Positions 46,501 through 56,790 are shown, counted from the first letter of the stretch. The stretch: DNA of 62,000 bases from Acanthaster planci (GCF_001949145.1 NW_019091393.1:161252-223251); one strand, 5' to 3'. Notes: a model not told the origin generated them from the sequence alone. Numbers and translations are program-made.

Positions 46501-49113
46501 GGTATTGTCTTGGTGTCCTTATTTGGACACCCTGTGGCTACTTATTGGCAACCTCTTTTGCTATGTAAAATACTAGTAAAGGAACAAAACTTCAGCCCTT
46601 TGGACGCTCGCTTTATTTTTAGCTTAAGACAAATTTAGACATCCAATCTTTGCATTCTGACAAAAACCGGGCTCCTTGAGATGCTTTCTCGTTTTTATTT
46701 GGAAAGAAAAGGCCCACTGCATTGTTCTGTTTCTTTTTCCTGCTTTATGTTTCTTTGAGCATCAAAAAGCTCCCTGGTTGTAAGTGCTTTTGATTTGGAA
46801 GGAAACGATGAAACAAACTATATAGGGATTTATGACTCAATGTTCAAAAAGCCGTATCCTCTCTGAGTGATCTCTGTTCATCACTTCCCAGGTCGTATTG
46901 TGTAATTAGAGCGTAATCCCTGGCTATATGGTGTTTTGCATTAATGGCTTCTGACCAGCACCCCCCCCAAACAAAGATATTGACAAATGGGAAGAGCCAC
47001 CAACACAAAGCTGGATGGCTCAGTTGGTAGAGCACTGGTACGGTATTCTAGAGGTCGCAGGTTCAAATCCCTCTCCAGTCAATTTCTTTGTTCATCTTCA
47101 TAATCATAGGAAGATAAGAGAAAGGAAAGAGAGGTCAGCTTACGAGGCACCTCCGGTTTCAGCTCTGGTGGTTTCATCTCAATGAGGGACCACCATCCTG
47201 CCTCACCGAACTCGGATACACCCGACTTGAAGAGGGACTTGTTGCTGACGGAGAGGACCCCGGCCACTGTACCGTGCCACGTCTGGGTCTTGGCTTTGCT
47301 GCGAACGAAGAAAAAAACAACCTAGTCATATCGGCAACGATGATATGGGAATTACCAATGGCTTTGAGGGGCATCGTAAAAGAAGCCTACCGAGTAAGTT
47401 ACTGAGTGCTTCATATCACTGAGTCAGTGTTGGCGATTTGAGTCACCAATTTCGTCAGGAGTCAGACTCGAGTCCCAATTTTTTTGAATTGGGACAGGAC
47501 AAGGAACAAAATGAAATTGGACTTGACTTAGGAGAAACATGACATGTAACATGAATAAATTTGACCAACTGAAGTTGGAAAAGACACAAGGCAGATGCAT
47601 CTTAATACAACGTAAACCAGAAACCAAAACAAAACCCTGTAAAACCAAAACCTCGAAGTATACCTCAAGTTAACTCATGGTCAATTTTGCGTTCTTCTCT
47701 GGCTGCTTTCAGTTTAAAGGCTTTACACACTAACAGCAAATCCTGAAATACCTGTTGCCAAAAATCAGCGTCCAGTGCTGGGAAATGAATTCACAGATGT
47801 CCTCCTTCCATCGGAAGAACCCCTTGCGACCGCTCTTCTTGAGGCCGAGGTTGTAGAGAGCCAAGATGACCACCTGTTGCCTGGCAACCGAAAAAAGGAG
47901 ACAAAGCATCTCCCAAGAATTGAGGCTCTGTCTGGTGGGAGAAAAAGCTTTGGTGACGTTTGACTTTGGTTAATCTTTCCAGCCAATTTGATCCATTCTG
48001 TGAGGCACAGTTCTCCTCATGATTGCAAATTTCACCCAAAAAGGGGGTAGGAATCAATTCTGTTTGATTCATTTAATAAAAGAACCACCAAGGCCTCGCC
48101 AAGAATCAAAATGAAGGCTTGACCCTGGGATTTGGAAAACTCGGTGAATGTTTAGCTGTCACTTTTGATGGGAACCAAACTCTTACCACGTGAGCTTCAT
48201 CCGCGCAACCACCTCCTCATGGGTATGACTACAACCCTCACACCTCAGGGTGAAGTAAGAGTCGCCATCAAGCGTGCTGGGGTTCCCCGTCTTCAGGCAA
48301 CCTGTAACAAGGAAAACTTAATTCCGTTTGTAACAAAAATTTTTCAGCGCTGTAAATTTGACAGAAAAGGCATGCGACTGATTGCGGCAGGATTGACGGA
48401 CCGTGTGGCAAGCTGGACCGATACTGCGGCGACCAACGATTCAACCAAATGATTCATCCAACAATCTCACCCATGTGAAATCTCCTCTTGCACATGTCAC
48501 ACTGCAGCATCAGGCCCTCCTTGGGTCTGTTACAATAACACTGCGGGTCGGTGTCCTGGGGTGTAGTAGGGTCCTCAGGGGGCTCTGCGACGACCACAGG
48601 CGAGGTCTGCTCCGAGGCGGTGACCTCAGCCTTCACCTCCTCGCTCGATTTGGTGTCCATAGAAACGACGTCAATCTCCTCGACATCCCCCTGTCATATC
48701 GCCAATTGATACAATGTCTGATTACCACAGACTAATCCGACTACTGGAATCAAAACCCATTACCCTGGTAAAAGCCCCCTCCGTGGCAATCTCTACACAT
48801 TAGCTGAATACTTGTATCTGCTTGATCAAACGCAGGCTGAGACATGCCAAACAGCAAGTGCACCCGAGGTTCACACAGATGCGCAAAGGTACGTACATGT
48901 ACACATTGGTGTGGTGTAATCTAAATGAGGCCTTCTCCTAAGATAAATCTTCACCATCATAGAATTTCTGTCAAGGTAATTATTCCTACCAACACTTTTG
49001 CACTTCAACGATAATGTATTTTCTTTGGAATGCGCTAAAGAGAAAAATCCAAAACCACTTACTGGATCAATAGCTTCCTCACTTGACACAGAAATTTCTT
49101 TGGCCAGCGACAT
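37341..49113 (-). CDS. KAT14: Histone acetyltransferase KAT14 (CSRP2BP, ATAC2), 15 coding exons
   Basis: Coding exons (minus strand, in order): 49063-49113, 48471-48690, 48187-48301, 47752-47880, 47144-47298, 45828-45973, 45551-45670, 44854-44974, 43645-43915, 43214-43334, 42635-42829, 42070-42185, 40575-40780, 39853-40034 and 37341-37514. All borders are GT-AG and all phases agree; total 2322 nt, 773 aa (human, from memory, about 782). Residues 68-114 form a C4HC3 PHD-type finger. Later blocks match vertebrate KAT14 closely: FRWKEDIC, ELKEKRSRTQ, LGLPLFDLD, IISPYTSR and FIRRDYE. The C-terminal GNAT fold runs from about residue 590 and has the acetyl-CoA motif RGVGIG at 702-707. Known KAT14 is a subunit of the nuclear ATAC complex and supports histone acetylation; that role is inferred. 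I found no frameshift, stop or missing exon. Confidence 0.97.
37560..37640. repeat. Short imperfect tandem repeats
   Basis: CCATCACAAGTC-type words and two copies of CAAGTCACTCTGTCAGTG follow each other just before a CAGTGGC-ended element. They lie in the last intron of KAT14. Confidence 0.6.
37643..37848. mobile_element. CAGTGGCGTA-ended TIR element, copy 1
   Basis: Begins CAGTGGCGTAACCAAGAGGG and ends with the approximate inverse, whose complement reads CAGTAGCCTAGTAACTAGGG. 206 bp, with C-rich and G-rich blocks next to the ends and no coding capacity. It shares end sequence and layout with 38830-39135 and 53219-53437. Confidence 0.55.
38830..39135. mobile_element. CAGTGGCGTA-ended TIR element, copy 2
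   Basis: The left end, CAGCAGCGTATCCAGC, is inverted at the right end, whose complement reads CAGTGGCATATCCAGC. Both ends adjoin G-rich or C-rich runs. 306 bp, inside the last intron of KAT14. No open frame of interest. Confidence 0.65.
39853..40034 (-). CDS. KAT14: KAT14 exon 14 (GNAT core, acetyl-CoA site)
   Basis: Encodes the central GNAT strands and motif A, including SECLQYPDFSVVV, FGFMVPDVK, EAYISFLFVHPEW and RGVGIGTFMVYHL. The Gly-rich loop fits the R/Q-x-x-G-x-G/A pyrophosphate-binding pattern. The split Leu codon at its 5' end joins exactly to exon 13. The donor is CAG/GTAAGC. Confidence 0.96.
40083..40464. repeat. Truncated copy of the TTAA-ended element
   Basis: Resembles 44077-44300 over most of its length: TTAACCAC, GGGGATTCCGG, GTCTCCGAACTCGGACAAA, ACCAGGCTGCTG and CTGGGCTC recur in order. 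It contains extra sequence around 40170-40340 and lacks the right end. It lies in the intron between KAT14 exons 13 and 14. Confidence 0.75.
41104..41200 (-). repeat. tRNA-derived SINE fragment
   Basis: The minus strand has a B-box-like GGTTCGAGTCC (41152-41163) in a context reading AGTAAGCAGGAG...CCCACCCGAGTAAGC. It is followed by a short hairpin, GCTTGTGAA...TTCACAAGC. This resembles the tRNA-like head of a SINE; the A box is poorly preserved. It is intronic in KAT14. Confidence 0.5.
41503..41960 (-). other. Coding-like stretch in a KAT14 intron, unassigned
   Basis: On the minus strand a frame of about 70 codons (from about 41960 to a TAG at 41756) contains AVTEVITQKEGTYIGSS and EVKTRLYGLSKQAFDHEW and has protein-like composition. 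A second frame (to 41503) adds about 75 codons after a frame change. Neither matches KAT14 or a family I know, and I found no clear splice acceptor. It may be a decayed transposon gene or a cassette exon. Confidence 0.25.
42070..42185 (-). CDS. KAT14: KAT14 exon 12
   Basis: A 116-nt exon that no long open frame reveals. It was found by looking for the segment missing between exons 11 and 13. It follows TTCAATACAG, reads RHHTSFRARLVG and then QSIISPYTS, and ends in phase 2 before GTAGTG. The two leftover bases plus the first base of exon 13 restore the Arg found at this place in vertebrates. Confidence 0.88.
42499..42557. repeat. Perfect 24-bp hairpin
   Basis: Positions 42499-42522 are exactly complementary to 42534-42557, with an 11-nt loop. 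The arms contain TTAGGGTTAA/TTAACCCTAA. It lies in the KAT14 intron between exons 11 and 12. It could be a very young foldback insertion or an RNA hairpin. Confidence 0.9.
44077..44491. mobile_element. piggyBac-like MITE with TTAA target sites
   Basis: TTAA occurs at both borders (44077-44080 and 44488-44491). The inner ends are inverted: CCACTTCCTGCTGGGG on the left, with the complement of the right end reading CCACTTCATGCCGGGG. 415 bp with no transposase. TTAA duplication is the hallmark of piggyBac insertion. Located between KAT14 exons 8 and 9. Confidence 0.75.
45055..45140 (-). repeat. tRNA-derived SINE fragment
   Basis: The minus strand reads TCTGGCATAGTGGTACC (A-box-like) and, about 45 nt later, GGTTCGAATCC (B box, 45066-45076). 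The spacing fits a tRNA-like polymerase III promoter, but a full cloverleaf does not form. In a KAT14 intron. Confidence 0.55.
46121..46308. repeat. Inverted-repeat element (MITE), 188 bp
   Basis: The left arm (46121-46165) starts ACTAAAGACACT and ends TTCGGGGCAAGCTTT. The right arm (46267-46308) is its reverse complement with a few indels. The interior is about 100 bp without coding signal. In the intron between KAT14 exons 5 and 6. Confidence 0.8.
47010..47080 (+). repeat. tRNA-like sequence (SINE head), degenerate anticodon arm
   Basis: Has TGGCTCAGTTGGTAGAGC (A box) and GGTTCAAATCC (B box). A six-pair acceptor stem can be drawn between GCTGGA and TCCAGT, with one G-T wobble. The anticodon stem is weak and the base before the anticodon is C instead of T. 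It is therefore probably not a working tRNA gene but the head of a tRNA-derived SINE. In a KAT14 intron. Confidence 0.65.
48187..48690 (-). CDS. KAT14: KAT14 exons 2-3 (PHD finger)
   Basis: Exon 2 (48471-48690) ends CACATGG before GTGAGA. Exon 3 (48187-48301) follows a TTGTTACAG acceptor. Together they give C68-x-C70, C81-x2-C84, H89-x2-C92 and C111-x2-C114, a full C4HC3 set split by a phase-1 intron. The finger is followed by an acidic stretch and KLTW, which leads into the conserved QQVV block of exon 4. Confidence 0.9.
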
Positions 49114-49707
49114 AATCTGATGTTGTGGCGATGCCTGATGGGGGATCCTTCCGCAAGAGGGCAAAAATGTCTGTCAATCTGAAAAGTCAGTCAGTGTTAG
49201 TAAGGATCAGAACAACCAACACAGTGCAATCAATCATTCCACTTACAGAAGGCAGGATCCTGACTGATACCATAAGTTTTAACTTGGCAATAAATTTGGG
49301 GGCTAGGCATGCTGGGGCTTGCCTGAAAAAAAATCAACCGTTCTCCAGAAATCAATGGTCAAATTCAGTGGAAATATAAATAAATAGTTTAAGTTTTTGC
49401 CAAAAGACTTCATCAGTATCATCTTAATACTACAACATGTATAACCAGTCATGACAAAACTAAGGTAATAATAAGCTACACGCATTTGGTGATAGAGCAT
49501 ATCACAACTGGTCAATACAACCATGGAGGAACACAACCAGACAACGATCAACACCTGCAGCATTGCATGCAAACATGTAATTTCAAATCATACGTATGTC
49601 GCGATAACAGCACATAACGGGTTTACGCAAAATAAAATATATGAATGGCACAATAAACACAAGATCAAGGTATTTTAGTTGTGTGACGGCAATGCACGAT
49701 GTCTTAC

Positions 49708-49900
49708 CCTTTACGGTGATCGATCTGCACGCAAAAAGTGCACAGCGCCACCAATAGGTGAGAGTTGTCCAGGGAGAGCTAAAAATAACTTCATCTGAAA
49801 GTAGTCAACTAGACAGCATGAGCCCGCGACTTTGAACAATGCCTGTGGATATCCTTGGCTCGCGAGCCGTCCAGAGATTCCGCCGATCTTTGCATTTCCA
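49708..49900 (-). other. Candidate KAT14 5' UTR exon
   Basis: The minus strand has a strong donor, AAGG/GTAAGA, with the exon ending at 49708. The next exon would start at 49178 after a good acceptor (GACTGACTTTTCAG) and contain the ATG at 49113. That frame has a stop upstream (TGA near 49170), which supports MSLAKEIS as the true N terminus. The 5' limit near 49900 is a guess; no TATA box is evident. Confidence 0.45.
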
Positions 49901-49919
49901 AGATGACAAGAGTCCACTT

Positions 49920-51590
49920 CTGCATGATTTGGGAGGTGAGTGTTGAAGATGGTGGTTTTTTGGGGTCGAGGGAAGGTGAAAGAGTGTTGAATGTTTGGGA
50001 AGGCGAGTCATGGAGCTAGCTAGCCGTGATCTCACACAACCCGGGAAACACGGCGATGTGGAAGATGCACTCAGCGCGCGGCACCAGGAATTTGTGGCAG
50101 GTGAGTGTGAAGTTCTACCCGCATTGTAAGTTGTAGCGTTGAACGTATCAAGTGCTGGGCTCTGGCACTCACCTACAATGAACCAAGTATATTTTAACAC
50201 AAGTGGAAGGAGACCAAGGGGTCACCTCCGATTTTTTTCCAAGCAGATTGATGGTTTTCAGTTCCTTCAGTTTTTTTCCCATTTCGTTTGTTCTTTCTTG
50301 TTCTCTGTCTTCTTTTTCATTTGTCATTATTTTCCTTCAGCAAGTCTTGAAAATAGGTTCGTACGGGAAATGTTATAATATATGAACTTCCACAGTCATG
50401 ATTGACATTTTTTTTTCTCGATTCACCCGCTGGACTCTCACGATCGGGGCTGACTTACATATTAAAATCTTTCCTGAGTGGTAAGGTAAAATGGCTCCGC
50501 TGTTACTGCTTGTCATCATGTTTGTTCAGTCGACTGTGGTATGGTGAGAGCATCCTTTGAGCATTGAGGTTTGGGCCCGTCGCAGGCGTGTCCTCCAATA
50601 TCGTTCTTGCCCCGAAAAGTGGCCATTCTTGAAGACGCCGATGTACAGGTCAATTGTTTATACCGGTCGGAGTGCTTAGGGTCACAGGGGGGTGTGCATT
50701 TATGCCTCCGTCACTAAAGTCCCCTCTGGGAAGAGATATTTACTCAGTGTTCAAGCTATTTTCGTGTCATTGTCAGATGCTCCTCGCCAATGAAATGTGT
50801 AAAATAAAATATTTGTTTCTGGTACGAATTTGCTGTTTGAATGAATGTTGATCACCTTTTTTTAATCAGTTCTAGTTAACAAGAACATGGAGGTAGGAAA
50901 TACCTCCATGGCAAGATTGTGCAAAGCAGTAGCACATATAACAAGGACACTAGACACCACAGTGTTGACAACAATGCTTCGTCAGGGGTCGTAGGTCATT
51001 TTTGTTTGCAATGTCTGTTTACGCTGTAGGCCCTCTTTTGTTTCGAAAACAAGGAGCAGGTTTCAAAATGCAGTGCTAATTGCGCTGCTTGTGTAAGTTG
51101 TGTACATGTAATTTAAGACCTCGAGCCCTGCCATGCAAATATTATTTCACAGGTTGGCCATTATCATTGTTGCACAAGGTGTCTCCCACGCATGCCTCAT
51201 CGGAATAAATAGTTTTCCCTGGCTATATAAGATTACACAAATGCCGTGCATTCCCTGACAAAATATCATTCGGCGAAGTGGTCTCAGCGTGTTGTTGCAA
51301 AAGCAGTATTGTCCGGGTTCTTGATATGCTTGTCACGTTACAGAATCATGTACGTAGGCCTATATACGGCCGAGTTGTGAAAAAAGTACGAACAATCTTT
51401 GGACTCGGCTCTACATCTGCCGTCCATCGACTGCGCCGACTCACTGTCAAAAGCTCTTTCTTGAAACAAGCCTTAATTCTGACCGCGGCTCTGTGTCAGC
51501 TAGAGGTTGGTAAATTGCTTGAGGGCAGACAAGTTTCGTGCGAGGATGTATACGTTAGTGTTGGAAAATATGTTTGAAGACAGGCATATC
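49920..51590. other. Upstream flank of KAT14, no gene recognised
   Basis: Probably holds the KAT14 promoter near its left edge. No core promoter element stands out. The rest is AT-rich without a recognisable gene. Confidence 0.5.
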
Positions 51591-51592
51591 AC

Positions 51593-51768
51593 AATACTGC
51601 CGTTTCACAATAGTGCGCCACCAAGAGTTTGCCACGCGTTGGCCAATCACAATGCGCGAAAGTTGTCGACTCAATGCGCGTTTAGATAGGGTCGACAAAT
51701 TTCGAGCGTTGTGATTGACTAACGCGTTGCAAACTCTTGGTGGCGCACTATTGTGAAATGGCCGTATT
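51593..51768. mobile_element. 176-bp foldback element, copy A
   Basis: Nearly the whole element is one long palindrome. The left half reads TTTCACAATAGTGCGCCACC then AAGAGTTTG and CCAATCACAA; the right half is its complement. A second copy of identical length is at 59556-59731. It has no coding capacity and is unusually CpG-rich. Confidence 0.88.
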
Positions 51769-51769
51769 C

Positions 51770-53215
51770 ACCATGGATGAAAGGGGCGATGTTTTCGTCA
51801 TTTGTAGGGTCACATCAAAATTTTCTGTACGTATTTTTGGGTTACGGTCGTTCGTTCTCCGGATCGAAAACCGCATACAAATCCTCTGACGTTAAAAAGT
51901 GCCTGTTCTGTATTGATTTTGTTTCTTTCAGTTTCAATTCAAATTCATAATCGTTACCCTTGTTCCACAGTAGGGGATATTGCGGGGAAATGTGAAACGA
52001 AAGCAAACTAAAGTAAAAAATAATCACAAATTATGCTTTATATTAAAAAAAGAACACAAACAAAGCAACTCCTGCCTATTTTAGAACAAGTAACTGAGCA
52101 AAACAAAGCACCGTTTATGCTCTTTCAGTACACTGGAATTATTACCAAAAAATTGCACATGAAACTCTCTGAAATGGAAACTTATTTTTCCCCTTTTTAT
52201 TTAAATATTGGGGCTTTTGTTTTCGGCGCCCAAATTCAGTTTACGCGCCTATCAAGAAGAGTGTTTCGTAAACAGTTCTTATGAGACACAACGTACGTCT
52301 TCTAGTATAGTACTGAAAATGAGTCAACCTGACTTCAGAACACTTTCGTATGTGGATGAGTCTGTTTGTGCATTCAATTGGGGACCCTGAACAATAGAGG
52401 ACAATAGGGTCCCCGATTGACAGAGGTTCCCCGATTGACAACTGTGTACAAAACATATGGGTGGTCTTCTACAAAAAAATTAAAATACAAACAGAAGAGG
52501 AACAATAGGGGGCCCAGTTGCAGGCAAATACATACTTTCTTTTTTTTTACATTGCTTCTTTTTCCCTCATGTACATTTTGATCAAATGTGTTTAAGAAGT
52601 AAGTATACTCAGGGCCCTTTTAAATTTCCTGAAATATCTGAATTCTTTTAATTCACCAGGATGGAAATGAGAGCATCAACGCTCAAATTCGTCTAATCAG
52701 TTCACATTGCGCATGCCTTTCAGCTCGACAAACCATACAGCATTGAAATCAAATCCACGAGCGTCTGTCCGGCCAGCTTCAGTTTGTTGATACACAATTG
52801 GAATGCGTATCTTTTGATGCAGACTCCCCCAACGGATAGGCAGAGAGAGGGGGGGAGAGGGAAAGACTTAAAGAGCGGATGTGTACACGTCTATCCATTC
52901 AAGCTGCGACTTTTTCTTCAGCGTTTCCCTAGGGTTGCACGAGAATAGACCCGTGTCTGTGTGATTTATCGATTGACTTCCATTGTTGATTATCACCTTG
53001 TTTATTTACTGGATTCCCCCCCCCCTGTATAAACTCCACGTGTGCCGTTTTTTTGCCAGCAGACTTGTCTCTGTTTGCTTTCCTTCTCGTTGTTTTCGGA
53101 AATGGACGGCGCTACGTCTCAAGATAGACCTGTTACGGTACTTAACTTTTTTCGAGCTTTTCCTGTAATCCCTATGTGAACATGTGTGCTATCGGATGTA
53201 TCTTCCAGGTACTAC
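51770..53215. other. Intergenic, no gene recognised
   Basis: AT-rich. A short inverted repeat, GGGGACCCT (52381-52389) with AGGGTCCCC (52407-52415), is followed by a direct repeat of CCCCGATTGACA. Nothing else is interpretable. Confidence 0.5.
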
Positions 53216-53218
53216 GTA

Positions 53219-53437
53219 CAGTGGCGTAGCTACATGGTGGGGGGAACAAGGGGGCACCAGCATCTTATGGGGGGGGCACCAGCTTTCAGTAGTGTGTTTT
53301 TAGAGGCAAGTATTTTGTTAGCCTTGTTCAATATCCATTCCTCCGTTTTTTTGTCAGTGGGAGGGGGCACCGGGAATTTTTTTTTGGGGGGGTGGGATGT
53401 GCCCCCAGCCCCACCCCCCATTGTGGTTATGCCACCG
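53219..53437. mobile_element. CAGTGGCGTA-ended TIR element, copy 3
   Basis: Starts CAGTGGCGTAGCTACATGG. The right end, complemented, reads CGGTGGCATAACCACAATGG. G-rich and C-rich runs adjoin both ends, as in the copies at 37643 and 38830. 219 bp. Confidence 0.65.
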
Positions 53438-53716
53438 ATTGTGTACCCAACAAAATTTGAATTGAAGTTAGTGGAACGACTTCTTTGTGCACGACAAAAA
53501 AGGTGAAAACTAAAACAGTATGGGGCGTGGTAATTGTTTCTTTTAAAATGAGTTTCACACACGGTGCAATGCTACACAGGACAGACACTGTCACAACATT
53601 TATGTTTTTTATAAGATTGGTGAATGAATTACGTCTTGTTATTGATGAAATAATGTCTGATAAATAAGATGGCTGGACTATTGAAAGTCAAATGCCCATA
53701 TCTTATTTATTATAGC

Positions 53717-54066
53717 GCCTGGCTACCAATTATGTTCAGTAAACGTATACCCTTCTGAAAATATAAATGTATTATAAATTATATATAAACACAGACCTGA
53801 AGCATATTTCTTTTGTGTAAGTACGGACAGTCATCACAACCCTGGACACCTCCTTCGTCACTCAACCCGACCAAAATGGTGTATCTAGGTTTTGATTACT
53901 GCCTGGAACACAAACGAAATATATTTCCGGTCTGTGTTAATTGATTGCGAGGGGAAAGCAATTTATATATGATTTATAATACGCTGACATACGGGCAACG
54001 GTAAATGTATAAGCGTTCATATTTTCAGAAGGGTATACGTTTACTGAACGTAATTAGTAACCAGGC
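53717..54066. mobile_element. 350-bp inverted-repeat element (MITE)
   Basis: The ends GCCTGGCTACCAATTATGTT (left) and, complemented, GCCTGGTTACTAATTACGTT (right) continue into a shared CAGTAAACGTATACCCTTC block. Complementarity of about 50 bp at the ends resumes inside at an ACACAGACC/GGTCTGTGT pair near 53791 and 53931. AT-rich core, no open frame. Confidence 0.85.
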
Positions 54067-54079
54067 TCCTGTTAGATGG

Positions 54080-55780
54080 GTAATGTGACGCAAAATGAAG
54101 TCAAAGTTGAATGATCGCTGCAATTTACAATTTAACACTACAGTCCATGTAAGGTTCAATAGTCTGTTAAATAATTGAATTCAACGTAGTCTTCTGCTTG
54201 TTCAGTCCAGTAAATAGATTCCAGTCTTCACCTGTTCTTCTACACCATGGAAAGCAAATCTTTGCTAAGAAATACTCATTCTTGGACTTGCTTTATTTGG
54301 TTGTATGATCTAATTTTTATACCTCATGTTTGGTCTAGGTGCAAGATAGGACCATTGACAAAAAATGCGAGCTTAGTATGATATTGGGTACATTCGTATC
54401 CTCGTAACTGTATTTCTGATCACCTGCCAATGATAACAAATAACTTAGCAATAAATAAGCAAAGGACATGTACATGTAATAGGAGCAATGAAAAAGCGAG
54501 AATAAACAGTGAAATTGGTAAATGAGCAAGGAAGGGGTACGTGAGCAGTGTAACGAGCGATGAAATGAGCAAGAACAGAGCAAACTTTCTAACTTAATGG
54601 GTTTGCAGTGTGATCCTAACAGACAAGTACAACTCAAACTCTACAGCAATATTCAGACCATTGGGACATTGAACCTCCCAAATGTCAGCTACCACGTGCC
54701 AATACTTTCCTAATAGGCTGCACCTAACAGTCTGTTCAGTGAGGGATACGTAACTTCAATCGATTCGCCAAAACTGCCTTTGAATCTTTTATTCGTTGGA
54801 TTAGACAACGGCGGATTGAACCATATACTGTATTCTTACTCTTATGTTTATAGTGTGTACGTTTTACTCCCGTGTTTTCTGCAGTGCAGTCCATACTTTT
54901 AAGGACAATGTTGACGGTGTAACTCATGATTTGGGCTGTGATATACACAGACATACAAATTGTGTCGTGCAGGGAATCGATAATAAGCCTCCTATATAAC
55001 ACGACTATTTGAAAACCCCGCGAAATTTCAGACCTGTCGATAAGTGGATGACTAGACGTGGGATATGCCCGGCTGCTTGCCGTTTATAGATGACTCGGTG
55101 TTGTTACGTCATTATTCCCTTCATATCCCCGCTGGAGTCTTGTACCCATACAAAGGCTATTAATTAACGATATGGCATGCAAAGGTAAAGAGTTCTAGAG
55201 TGTGTCCTATGTAGGGGAAGATTGCGCCTACTTCCTCTCTCTGTACGGCATTTTTGTTTACATGGTCCCGTATTTCCTAATTTTAGGTAAAATTAGTTTC
55301 TTGATTCTTTTGGTTCTGGTTGTTTTTGTTGTTTGTTTTCGCCTGGACAGTGATCAAACCTCTGATTTCGGTATGATTTTACACACACCTTAGTGGTTAG
55401 GGTTGGGGAAGATTTACAGTATTTTATGAATACTGGCCTACATACACTCGTACATACAATTAAAATAAGTGGGGAAAAATGAAATATCCTGTACCCTTGT
55501 TATGTTTTTTTTTCCTGTACAGATGATATCGCTCACCGTAACAAATAGAAACATACATGCAATGGTACGTTCCATGGTCCCCTCCAAAATTACCTTACAC
55601 CCCCCCCCGTGTAAAAGGAAGATAGTGTTTCCACATTTTATGTTAATGAGGGTCACATGGAGCCAAATCCGGCCCTCTGATTGGTCGAGAGCCCGTCAAA
55701 ATTACGTAATATCGACTGGATAGAAGGGCTTCACTACTCTGGGCTCTTTCATAATTAAGTATAAGACTTGAAGCTTTGCA
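54080..55780. other. Intergenic, no gene recognised
   Basis: AT-rich. Frames are short. A hydrophobic plus-strand frame at 55202-55393 reflects T-rich sequence and has no ATG-led or spliced support. Confidence 0.5.
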
Positions 55781-55793
55781 TGGTGGGTGAAAC

Positions 55794-55980
55794 ATGAGAA
55801 ATTGGTTTGGTACGCCATGGAATCAATCTCTTTTGGACGAGGTGTGGTTCTTAAAAGAACCGGTGAGTATATCAACTCGACGTTTCGGCCAGTGTGCTCT
55901 GGCTGTCCTCAGGAGTCGACACACTTCGTTCCAAAAGAGATTGATTCCATGGTGTACCAACAAACCCATTTCTCTTTCAT
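55794..55980. repeat. Long hairpin with hammerhead-like centre
   Basis: The arms 55794-55838 and 55928-55980 are complementary with few mismatches and include CCATGGAATCAATCTCTTTT. On the minus strand the centre holds CTGAGGA (55912-55906), then a GCCAG/CTGGC stem, then GAAA (55886-55883) and CGTC. This order matches the conserved hammerhead core CTGANGA-stem II-GAAA, but the stem II closing pair is not canonical. Similar boxes occur at the ends of Penelope-like elements. Confidence 0.6.
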
Positions 55981-56517
55981 AATAATACCCGTGCCTAATT
56001 GTCGAGTAAAAAAGGAAGCGAGAAAATTATGAAGGTCCAAGAGAACGTCATGTGCACAAGGGAATCGACTGACAGTCCACCCTGGTATTTTATAGGCCTG
56101 TCAGGCTGACCTGCAGACCTGCTTCGACCGCTACGACGCTGACAGCCCAGGTTGGAAAACACGTAAATATGAAAATGTATATGCGCTTTGAGTAATTGTC
56201 GGTAGGGATTTAGGGCTGCTTGGACACAGTCCATCCCGGGAGAGGTTAAAGAGGTTGTGGACTGGTACAGTGTTGCGGCTTGCTCCAGTTTCATAATGTG
56301 TGTCTCCAGAGAGACCGATTATGCTGGAGCATCTTCCACAATACTGATTAATGCATGAGAAACTAGCCGAAAAGTGAGCGAATTGCTGTGTGGGGGCTTA
56401 GCTAGGTTTTAAAATGGCATACAAGTCAAACTGTTGCATGTTGTTTTGCAGTTCAATCATTCATTTCAAGGAAAGATGAATAAAGAATGAATTCTTGCAT
56501 GCAGCGATATAGAACGA

Positions 56518-56790
56518 TACTCGAAATTGGTTGGCGTATGTTGGGTTGGGCTAGGGTTTGGTGGGTTGGGTTAGGATTGGGTTAGGGTTCGGTTAGTGTG
56601 CGTTGGATTGGGTTGGGGTGGAGTGAGTTGGGTTGGGCTGGGTTGGGTTAGGTTTTGTAGGGTTGGGTTTGGTTGGATGGGGTTGGTTTGAGTTTGGCTG
56701 GGTTGGTTGAGTTGGGTCATGCAGGTTTCCGAATTGGGTTGAATGAGGAATAGGGTGGCTCGGGTTGGGTAGGGTTGTTTGGGTGGATTG
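56518..56790. repeat. Degenerate TTAGGG/TTGGG satellite tract
   Basis: About 270 bp dominated by GGGTTGGGTTAGG-like words with many substitutions. It is related to telomere-type repeats in composition but is not a regular (TTAGGG)n array. Minus-strand open frames here are by-products of the repeat. Confidence 0.8.

Noticed and set aside
47010-47080. Functional tRNA gene
   Set aside because: Good A and B boxes, but the anticodon stem is weak and the base 5' of the anticodon is C; a SINE head fits better.
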